A DNA stretch of 64,000 nt from Reyranella sp. (GTDB taxonomy: Bacteria; Pseudomonadota; Alphaproteobacteria; Reyranellales; Reyranellaceae), in the NCBI GenBank assembly GCA_021732285.1, contig JAKFVH010000009.1, positions 1 to 64,000 of the forward strand, read 5' to 3'. Position 1 is the first letter of the stretch; every line of letters starts with the position of its first letter. Shown one piece after another: positions 31,153 to 38,291 of the stretch. A model generated the notes under the pieces. The model saw only the letters and a list, made by a program, of their open reading frames with translations. It was not told where the DNA came from and ran no database searches. Both the position numbers and the translations under genes were made by a program.

Positions 31153-31851
31153 TCAACTGTTCTTGATGTCGTAGCGCAGCCAGAGCGCGTCGTCCTCCAG
31201 CCTCTCGCAGCTCTTCAACGTCATGGCCGTGACTGGCGCGGTCGGGCCGGTCATCTCGGTCTCCGAATCGAACACGTAGGGTCCGCCTCTGGCGCCGTCG
31301 ACGGTCGGCACGATCGCGAGGCTGAGCTCATCCAAAAGGCCGGCGCGCAGGAACGAGCCGTTGACCTTGCCGCCACCCTCGATCAGCAGGCGCTTGATGC
31401 CGAGCTCCTCGCTCAGGATCTCCAGCAAGAGCGTCAGGTCGAGCTTCGTCTTGCCGGCGAAGACATAGGACACGCCTTCTCCGCGCAACGCCTCGAGATG
31501 CGAATCCGGGACCTGCTCGGTCAGCACGACCACGATGGGATCGCCGCCGATGTCGGAGCGGCCCCAGGCGATCTTGCCCTGGGCGTCGATCACGATGCCC
31601 CAGACCTTGGCGCCTTTGGTCGCGAACCAGGATGTGCGCGGCCAGGTCTGGCTGGCCGGCTTCGCGGGATAGGCATCGCGCTTGGCGAATTCCCGGCCGG
31701 TCACGCGCCCGACGAGCCAGGCATCGCCCTCCAGCTTGTCATGCAGGACCTCGAACAGGTTGCCCGACTTCTCGCGCGCCGGCCGCTGGCGGCTTTGCCA
31801 GGTGCGCCCATCGACGCTCGAGACCATGTGGCAGATGACATAAGGCTTCAT
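31153..31851 (-). CDS. RibD C-terminal / dihydrofolate-reductase-like protein
   Basis: 232-residue NADPH-dependent reductase fold. MVSSVDGRTW at the amino end and KRLLIEGGGKVNGSFLRAGLLDELSL are the RibD reductase-domain signatures. The deaminase domain of true RibD is missing, and no riboflavin genes are near, so it is probably a paralogue rather than the riboflavin enzyme. Upstream of the TauD-like gene by ten bases. Confidence 0.88.
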   Translation of the reverse strand: MKPYVICHMVSSVDGRTWQSRQRPAREKSGNLFEVLHDKLEGDAWLVGRVTGREFAKRDAYPAKPASQTWPRTSWFATKGAKVWGIVIDAQGKIAWGRSDIGGDPIVVVLTEQVPDSHLEALRGEGVSYVFAGKTKLDLTLLLEILSEELGIKRLLIEGGGKVNGSFLRAGLLDELSLAIVPTVDGARGGPYVFDSETEMTGPTAPVTAMTLKSCERLEDDALWLRYDIKNS

Positions 31852-31983
31852 GGTCCGGCGAGGCTATCAAGGACAGCCAGCCGCTGCATCCGGGCGGTGC
31901 GCGCACAGCGGAACAGGTCTTGCTTGACCGGCTCTGCCTCGCCTGGAGAACATCGGTCCGGGGCAGACTGAAGGGGGCCTAAA

Positions 31984-32949
31984 ATGCGTCACGTGTCGCG
32001 TCGCACCGTTCTTCTGTCGGCGTTGGCGGCACCCGCGGTGGCGCGGGCGCAGAGCGACTTTCCCAACCGCAGCATCCGGCTGGTGATCCCCTGGCCGCCG
32101 GGCGCGTCGGCCGACGCCTTCCTGCGCAGCATCGCCGACCAGGCGGGCAAGCGGCTCGGCCAGACCGTGGTGCCCGACAACAAGCCCGGCGCCAACGGGA
32201 CCTTCGGCGCCATCGCGCTGAAGGATGCCAAGCCCGACGGCTATACGCTGGCGCAAATCCACACCGGCGTCGTGCGCGCCCAGCTCATGGCCGAGCAGCC
32301 CACCTACGACGCGCAGACCGACTTCACCTACATCATCCAGCTCTCCGGCTCGGCGCACGGCATCGTCGTGCGCGCCGACAGCCCCTACAAGACGCTCGAG
32401 GACCTGGTCGCCGCCGCCAAGGCCAATCCCGGCAAGCTGAACTACGGCACGTTCGGTCCCTCTTCGGTCCAGAACATGACGATGGTCGATCTGCAGCAGC
32501 GGCTGGGCATCGAGCTGACGCATGTGCCCTATCGCGGCGGCAGCGAGCTCTACCAGGGCCTTTTAGGAAACCAGATCGACATCATTGCCGACGCCAGCGG
32601 CTGGATCCCGCTGGTGCAGAGCGGCCAGTTCCGCCTGCTCGTCGTGTGGGGGTCCAACCGCATGAAACTCTTTCCCGAAGTGCGGACCTTCAAGGAAGCC
32701 GGCATCGACCTGGTGGTGAACTCGCCCTACGGCATCGGCGGGCCCAAGGGCATGGACCCGGCCATCGTGAAAAAGCTCCACGACGCCTTCAAGGAAGCGC
32801 TGTTCGACGCGGCCACCCAGGCCGTCATGGAGAAGTTCAGCATGCCCACGCTCTATCTCGACGGCGCAGGCTACGCCGCCGCCTACAAGGAGCTGGAAGG
32901 CGTCGAGCGCGCGAACCTCAAGCGCGTCGGCATGCTGGGCAAGAGCTAG
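31984..32949 (+). CDS. Tripartite tricarboxylate transporter family substrate-binding protein (Bug/TctC)
   Basis: 321 residues. Signal with arginines (MRHVSRRTVLLSALAAPAVA, cleavage after RAQ) followed by DFPNRSIRLVIPWPPGASADA, KPGANGTFGAIALKDAKPDGYTL and VPYRGGSELYQGLLGNQIDI, all typical of Bug proteins. No TctAB genes are adjacent. It is the second orphan Bug protein of the window. The stop overlaps the convergent rhodanese gene by four bases. Confidence 0.92.
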   Translation: MRHVSRRTVLLSALAAPAVARAQSDFPNRSIRLVIPWPPGASADAFLRSIADQAGKRLGQTVVPDNKPGANGTFGAIALKDAKPDGYTLAQIHTGVVRAQLMAEQPTYDAQTDFTYIIQLSGSAHGIVVRADSPYKTLEDLVAAAKANPGKLNYGTFGPSSVQNMTMVDLQQRLGIELTHVPYRGGSELYQGLLGNQIDIIADASGWIPLVQSGQFRLLVVWGSNRMKLFPEVRTFKEAGIDLVVNSPYGIGGPKGMDPAIVKKLHDAFKEALFDAATQAVMEKFSMPTLYLDGAGYAAAYKELEGVERANLKRVGMLGKS

Positions 32950-33326
32950 CCGGCCTTTTCGACCTCTCCGCCGGCGTCGACCCAGCCCTTGAAGCCGCCG
33001 AGGTTCAGCACCTTGGCATAGCCCATGTCCTTCAGCGTCTTGCCGACCAGCGCTGAGCGCCCGCCCGAGGCGCAGTAGGCCACCACCGTCTTGGAACGGT
33101 CGAACGCCTTGTCGTGCATGGCCGAGGCGGGATCGGCGCGGAACTCGACCAGGCCGCGCGGCACGGCGACGGCGCCCGGCACCTTGCCGGAAGCCGTGAC
33201 CTCAGGCGGCTCGCGCACGTCGAGGAACAGCACGTCGGCCTTGCCGACCAGTTTCTTCGCCTCGTCGGGGCTGATGCGCGGTACCGCAGCGTTCGCCTCA
33301 TCGAGCATCGATTGGACGGTCTTCAT
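32946..33326 (-). CDS. Single-domain rhodanese-like protein
   Basis: 126-residue sulfur-carrier or sulfurtransferase. The active loop is YCASGGRSA with Cys85, and DVLFLDVREPPEVTASGKVPGAVAVPRGL precedes it. Six-residue loops of this type fit sulfane-sulfur transfer rather than phosphatase action. Eleven bases downstream of the universal stress gene, so co-transcribed with it. Confidence 0.93.
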   Translation of the reverse strand: MKTVQSMLDEANAAVPRISPDEAKKLVGKADVLFLDVREPPEVTASGKVPGAVAVPRGLVEFRADPASAMHDKAFDRSKTVVAYCASGGRSALVGKTLKDMGYAKVLNLGGFKGWVDAGGEVEKAG

Positions 33327-33337
33327 GGAATCCTCCG

Positions 33338-34177
33338 TCAGTGAGCCAGCAGGAGCGGGATCGGGCAGGCGGCGATCACCTTGGCGGTGGCGCCGCCCAG
33401 CCCCAGAAAGTTGGACAGTTCGCCATGTCCATAGGCGCCCATTACCAGAAGATCTGCCCTCTTGTCCTTGGCATAGCCGAGCAGTGCCCGGCCGCGGCCA
33501 CGACCGCTCAGCGCGTGGAATTTTGCCGTATCGACGGTGGCCGTGATGCCGCGGCGGCCGAGATTGCGCAACAGCAGCGGGGCTGCAACCTCGTCGGGCT
33601 CGGCATCGGCCACCAGCAGGGTCACCTTGGTGGCTTTGGCGAGAAAGGGTAGCGCCGAGCCGACGGCGCGCGCGGCCTGGCTGCTGCCGTTCCAGGCGAC
33701 GACGACCGAGGCGATCGGTCCCGCTTTCAGATCGGGCGGCGCGATCACCACCGGGCGGACGCAGTCGTAGATCGCCGCCTTGACCGTGTCGGGCGAGATG
33801 TTCTCGTCGTCGGCGCCCGGCCGGCCGATCACCACCAGGCTGGCGAACCGCCCGCTGCGGACCAGTTCGTCGCGCGTCATGGTCTGATCGCCTGTGAAGA
33901 TGGCGCCCTTCAGCGGCGCCAGCAGCTCCAGGAAGGCGCGCTGTGATTCCAGCGCCCGCGCCTTCACCCGGTCATCGGACAGCCGCGAGAGGAACGGCAT
34001 CGATTGCACGGTGATGTCGGACTCGTGCTCATGATGCTCGGCGAAATGCACGGCATCGACGGTGCCCTCGAACAGTGCGGCGATTCGCGCGGCCAGGCGA
34101 AACGACATGACGGCATCCGGGCCGCCTTCGGAAACCGCAAGAATGGATTTGTACACGCTCCCCGTCCCCTTCGACAC
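33338..34177 (-). CDS. Universal stress protein with two UspA-like domains
   Basis: 279 residues from a GTG start. Two Usp folds are joined: the first opens YKSILAVSEGG, and the second (about residue 155) has ASVVVAWNGSSQAARAVGSA and the ATP-site motif MGAYGHGELSNFLGLGGATAKVIAACPIPLLL (GxxGHG then S/T). The ATP-binding signature is intact only in the second domain. Divergent from the autotransporter gene. Confidence 0.9.
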   Translation of the reverse strand: MSKGTGSVYKSILAVSEGGPDAVMSFRLAARIAALFEGTVDAVHFAEHHEHESDITVQSMPFLSRLSDDRVKARALESQRAFLELLAPLKGAIFTGDQTMTRDELVRSGRFASLVVIGRPGADDENISPDTVKAAIYDCVRPVVIAPPDLKAGPIASVVVAWNGSSQAARAVGSALPFLAKATKVTLLVADAEPDEVAAPLLLRNLGRRGITATVDTAKFHALSGRGRGRALLGYAKDKRADLLVMGAYGHGELSNFLGLGGATAKVIAACPIPLLLAH

Positions 34178-34279
34178 GTCCTACGACTACTGCCATTGCC
34201 CGAGAGCTTTTTCCATGGGACGATGCTTTGCTCGGATGCTGGGGAGCGTGGCGGGCCGTGGGTGTGGTCCGGGAATAGT

Positions 34280-37200
34280 ATGCAGTTCAGTGGGTTGCGG
34301 CCGTCCGTCGTGTGGGATGGCGTTACCCTGAAGCGCCTGGCGCTTCTGGGGAGCTTGGGATTTGTCGCATTGTCGGCGGGCACCGCGCAGGCGGTCGACG
34401 CCACCTGGATCGGTCCCGGCGTCTCGTGGACGACGCCCGGCAACTGGTCGGGGGGCACCCAGCCGGACGGTACCGCCACCTTCACCAACAACGGCGCGCC
34501 GACGGCGATCACCATAACGAACACCACCGCCATCGACACGATGGAGTTCACGGCGGCGGCGCCTGCCTACTCCTTCACCGTGACCAACGGTGCGACCTTT
34601 ACGATCAACAATGCGGTCAATACCAGTTCGGGGTCCCCGCCGACCTTCGCGGTCAACGCAGGCGCGACGCTGACCGTCGGCGACGCCGCTGATGTCGCCA
34701 TGGGCACGCTTGCCAACGGATCATCCGGCGGCGGCACCGTCGTCATCGGCCCCACCAGCCTCGCCGCCTTCCTGACCCTCACCCCGACCACCAGCACGAC
34801 CTTCTCGGGTTCGTTCTCGGGCGCGGGCTCGCTCGAGCTTTCCAACACCTCGACGACGCTCACCCTCACCGGCGCCAGCACCGGCGGCAACATCGGCACG
34901 ATCGGCGGCGACCTCACGCTGTGCAACTGCTTCGGTGGTGGGCTCACGATCGACGGCGGTTCGCTCACCGTGAACGGCCTTGGCCAGGGCGTCTTCGTCA
35001 ACGGAGGTACGCTCTCGGTGGTGAATGGCGGCAGGCTGCAGGACAATCTCGATCTCCTGGTATCGAGCGCCATGGTCATCTCCGGGTCCGGCTCGTCGGC
35101 CACGGTGGCCGGCTTCACCGGAGTCGGCATCTTCGCCGCAGGCACTCTCACCATCAGCAATGGCGGCACACTCAACAGCCAAACCGGCGCCGAGATCGAT
35201 GGCTTCTTCGGTACGCCCGGCGTCACGGTGACGGGCGCCGGATCGGCCTGGACGGTTGGCGGCGCCGGCCTTGCAGTCGGCGGCGGCTCCACCAGCGGAG
35301 CGGGGACGCTCACCGTCGCCAATGGCGGCCAGGTGAACGTCACAGGTACCGTCGGCGTGGGCGATCAGACGACAGGCACGTCGTTCATGACCGTCACGGG
35401 GGCGGGCTCAACGGTGACCGCCAGCAACAGGCTTTTGATCGGTCAGACCTCGGTCGCCATCGGCACGGTCACCATCGCTGACGGCGGCATGGTGAGCGCC
35501 GGCACTCGCACCAGGATCGGCCTCGGCAGCACGCTCAATCTCGGCGTGGGTGGCCTCAGCGGTGCGCTCGTCACCCCGCTGATCGACAATGAGGGCGCGA
35601 TTGTCGCCAACTTCACCGATACGCTCACCATCGCCGCGAACATCTCGGGCACCGGGACGCTCAGCAAGGCGGGCGCGGGCACCCTGATCCTCTCTGGAAC
35701 CAACAGCTATTCGGGCGGCACGACGGTGACCGGCGGCCTGGTCAACTTCGTGGTCGGTGGTCTCGGCACCGGCACGATCACCGTGAACGGCGCCGGTCTG
35801 CAATGGGCGGCGGGCAACACGTCCGACATCTCCGCGCAGCTCGCGGCGATCGGATCGGGCGGCGCCACCTTCGATACCAACGGCAACAACGTGAGCTTCG
35901 CCACGACCCTGACGGGCAGCGGCGGCCTCACCAAGGCGGGCAGCGGCACCCTGACCTTGGCAGGCGCCAGCTACAGCGGCGCCACCAACGTCAACGGCGG
36001 TACGCTTCAGGCGGGTGCCGCGAATGTCTTCGCCTCGTCGAGCGCCGTCACGGTCGCGAGCGGCGCGACGCTCGCCTTCAACGGCTTCAATCAGACCCTC
36101 GCCTCGCTCGCCGGGGCGGGCTCGGTGACGATGGGCGCGGGCAGCATGGCGGTGGGCGGCAACAACGCCAGCACGACCTTCTCCGGCACGATCAGCGGCT
36201 CGGGCGGCCTGACCAAGAACGGCACCGGTGCGCTGACGCTGAGCGGCGCCAACACCTATACCGGACTCACCACCGTCAACACCGGCACGCTGATCGTGAA
36301 CGGCATCATCGCCGGCGCGGTGACGGTGAACAGCGGTGGTCAGCTGGACGGCACCGGGCGGATCGGCGCCCTGGTGAGCAACGGCGGCATCATCGCCCCC
36401 GGCAACTCGATCGGTACGCTGAACGTCAACGGCAACCTCACCCTGAACGGCGGCACCTATCAAGTCGAGGTCAACGCCGCGGGCCAGAACGATCGCGTCA
36501 ATGTCGCCGGCAGCGCGACCCTGAACGGCGGCACCGTCCAGGTGCTGGCCCAGTCGGGAAGCTACGCCCGCAACACCACATACACGATCCTCAATGCGAC
36601 CAGCGGCCTGAGCGGCGCCTTCTCGGGCGTGACCAGCAACTTCGCCTTCCTGACGCCGTCGCTGTCGTACGACGCCAACAACGTCTACCTGCTGCTGTTC
36701 CAGTCGGCGAGCGCCTTCGCAGCAGGTGCCCAGACGGCCAACCAGTATGCCGTCGGCACGGTGCTCGACCAGGTCAACACCACGGCGACGGGCGACCTCA
36801 ACACCGTCCTGAACGCATTGAGCGCCCTCAGCACGCAGCAGGGACCGACAGCGCTGAACGCCATCAGCGGCCAGCAGTATGCCGACTTCGGCACGACCAA
36901 CATCCAGAGTGGCTACCTGTTCACCAATGTTGTCGGCCAGCAGATGGCGGCAGCGCGCGGTGGCGCGAGCGGCGGCCAGCGCCAGGCGCTGGCGCAGGCC
37001 TGCGAGATCGAGGCGTGCGACGGCGCGAGCCCGTGGAGCGTCTGGGCAAGCGCGCTGGGCGGACTGGGTTCGGTGGCGGGCAACGGCAACAGCTCGACGC
37101 TCACCTACAATTTCGGCGGCACGGCGGCCGGCATCGACTATCGCCTCGATCCGCGCTTCCTGGTCGGCCTCGGTGCGGGCTACGCCGCGGGCAACCAGTG

Positions 37201-37873
37201 GGTCGACAGCTTCATGGGCCGCGGCTGGACCGACATGGTGAGCGTCATCGGCTACGGCTCGTTCACGAATGCCGGCTTCTATGCCGATGCGCTGGCGGGC
37301 TACGCCTGGTCGGGCAACCAGATGCAGCGGCAGATCCAGTTCCCCGGCCTGCAGCGCACCGCCAACGGCAGCACCGGCGCCAACCAGTTCCTGGGCCAGA
37401 TCGAGACCGGCTATCGCATCGGCCTCTACGCACCCGCGGCGGCGAGCGTGACGCCGTTCGCGCGCCTGCAGGGCTCGACGGTGACGCAGAACGCCTTCTC
37501 GGAATGGGGCGCCAATTCGCTCAATCTCAACGTGGCGCAGCAGACGACCAACTCGCTGCGCACGGTGTTCGGCGCCAACCTCGCCGGCGCCGTCCCGCTC
37601 GGCAGCGAGCGCAGCCTCGCGCTCGACCTGCGCCTGGGCTGGCTGCACGAGTATGCCGACACCGGCCGGCCGATGACGGCGGCCTTCGCCGGGGCGCCGT
37701 CCAACGCCTTCACCGTCTATGGCGCCACGCCGCAGCGCGATGCCGCGGTGATCGGCTTCTCCGCCGGCACCACCATCGCCGAGACAACACAGCTCTACCT
37801 GCGTTACGACGGCGAGGTCAGTACGGGATCGAGCAACCACACGCTCAATCTCGGCCTGCGCATCTCCTGGTAG
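34280..37873 (+). CDS. Autotransporter (type Va) with repeat-rich passenger and C-terminal beta-barrel
   Basis: 1197 residues. ATG 34280 gives a long signal region (MQFSGLRPSVVWDGVTLKRL to GTAQA, about 40 residues). The passenger is rich in G, T, S and N and predicted as a beta-helix. Three passenger-associated transport repeats are clear (TLSKAGAGTLILSGTNSYSG, LTKAGSGTLTLAGASYSGAT, LTKNGTGALTLSGANTYTGL at about residues 455-685). The barrel (about 920-1197, from SPWSVWASALGGLGS) ends in LNLGLRISW, the aromatic end needed for BamA recognition. The passenger has few cysteines, mostly one pair near CNCFGG and another just before the barrel. The function may be adhesion. The Nif11-like gene begins 41 bases downstream. 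Confidence 0.93.
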   Translation: MQFSGLRPSVVWDGVTLKRLALLGSLGFVALSAGTAQAVDATWIGPGVSWTTPGNWSGGTQPDGTATFTNNGAPTAITITNTTAIDTMEFTAAAPAYSFTVTNGATFTINNAVNTSSGSPPTFAVNAGATLTVGDAADVAMGTLANGSSGGGTVVIGPTSLAAFLTLTPTTSTTFSGSFSGAGSLELSNTSTTLTLTGASTGGNIGTIGGDLTLCNCFGGGLTIDGGSLTVNGLGQGVFVNGGTLSVVNGGRLQDNLDLLVSSAMVISGSGSSATVAGFTGVGIFAAGTLTISNGGTLNSQTGAEIDGFFGTPGVTVTGAGSAWTVGGAGLAVGGGSTSGAGTLTVANGGQVNVTGTVGVGDQTTGTSFMTVTGAGSTVTASNRLLIGQTSVAIGTVTIADGGMVSAGTRTRIGLGSTLNLGVGGLSGALVTPLIDNEGAIVANFTDTLTIAANISGTGTLSKAGAGTLILSGTNSYSGGTTVTGGLVNFVVGGLGTGTITVNGAGLQWAAGNTSDISAQLAAIGSGGATFDTNGNNVSFATTLTGSGGLTKAGSGTLTLAGASYSGATNVNGGTLQAGAANVFASSSAVTVASGATLAFNGFNQTLASLAGAGSVTMGAGSMAVGGNNASTTFSGTISGSGGLTKNGTGALTLSGANTYTGLTTVNTGTLIVNGIIAGAVTVNSGGQLDGTGRIGALVSNGGIIAPGNSIGTLNVNGNLTLNGGTYQVEVNAAGQNDRVNVAGSATLNGGTVQVLAQSGSYARNTTYTILNATSGLSGAFSGVTSNFAFLTPSLSYDANNVYLLLFQSASAFAAGAQTANQYAVGTVLDQVNTTATGDLNTVLNALSALSTQQGPTALNAISGQQYADFGTTNIQSGYLFTNVVGQQMAAARGGASGGQRQALAQACEIEACDGASPWSVWASALGGLGSVAGNGNSSTLTYNFGGTAAGIDYRLDPRFLVGLGAGYAAGNQWVDSFMGRGWTDMVSVIGYGSFTNAGFYADALAGYAWSGNQMQRQIQFPGLQRTANGSTGANQFLGQIETGYRIGLYAPAAASVTPFARLQGSTVTQNAFSEWGANSLNLNVAQQTTNSLRTVFGANLAGAVPLGSERSLALDLRLGWLHEYADTGRPMTAAFAGAPSNAFTVYGATPQRDAAVIGFSAGTTIAETTQLYLRYDGEVSTGSSNHTLNLGLRISW

Positions 37874-37914
37874 TGACCTCGACAGGGCCGCCCGCCGCCC
37901 CTAGCCTGCCCATC

Positions 37915-38157
37915 ATGAGCCTTGCCGACGTCGAGCGTTTCTCGAAGGCATCGCCTGTCGTGGCCAGCCTGCTGGCAGAAGGGCGGACGGACAGCCTGAA
38001 GGCTGCCGTCAGCATCGCCGCGGCGTGCGGCTTTCATTTCACGGTCGAGGAAGCGCGGACCTTCTTCTCCAGCCAACCCACAGCCGCGGTCCGGCACCTC
38101 ACCGACGAGCAGCTCGAGAAGGTGACCGGAGGGCTGGGCTCGGGCGAACCTTCATAA
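37915..38157 (+). CDS. Nif11-like (NHLP-type) leader peptide, putative exported peptide precursor
   Basis: 80 residues. MSLADVERFSKASPVVASLL, then AAVSIAAACGFHFTVEEART and HLTDEQLEKVTGG follow the Nif11 leader pattern, which ends in a double glycine (residues 72-73) recognised by C39 peptidases. Only seven residues follow (LGSGEPS), with two serines and no cysteine, far shorter than usual cores. The gene is convergent with the NHLM-type export operon whose C39 peptidase would cut it. No ribosome-binding site is seen before ATG 37915; expression may depend on the autotransporter transcript. It may be a truncated or signalling peptide rather than a bacteriocin. Confidence 0.75.
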   Translation: MSLADVERFSKASPVVASLLAEGRTDSLKAAVSIAAACGFHFTVEEARTFFSSQPTAAVRHLTDEQLEKVTGGLGSGEPS

Positions 38158-38287
38158 GCCTCCCCATCGTCTTGCGATGGGGAGGTGTCCGCGAAGCGGA
38201 CGGAGGGGTCATGAGCATCAGTGATGGTGCTCATGACCCCTCCGTCGGCGTAAGACGCCGACACCTCCCCAGCGAAGCTGGGGAGGA
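38158..38287. repeat. Multi-arm palindromic intergenic element, copy 2
   Basis: The same five-stem plan as at 20086: CCTCCCCATCG/CGATGGGGAGG, GTCCGC/GCGGAC, central GGAGGGGTCATGAGCA/TGCTCATGACCCCTCC, GTCGGCG/CGCCGAC, CCTCCCCAGC/GCTGGGGAGG. Arms 2 and 3 differ from copy 1 on both sides in a compensating way. Lies between convergent genes. Confidence 0.8.
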
Positions 38288-38291
38288 AGGT

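Noticed and set aside
34860..36450. Repetitive DNA in the passenger of the autotransporter considered as a tandem repeat or CRISPR-like array
   Set aside because: The repeats are protein-level beta-helix and PATR repeats, irregular in DNA length with no constant repeat-spacer pattern.
35408..37840. An 810-codon frame antisense to the autotransporter
   Set aside because: Composition is typical of a shadow frame (Arg/Ala/Gly/Asp), with no domain or start signals; the plus strand codes for a complete autotransporter.
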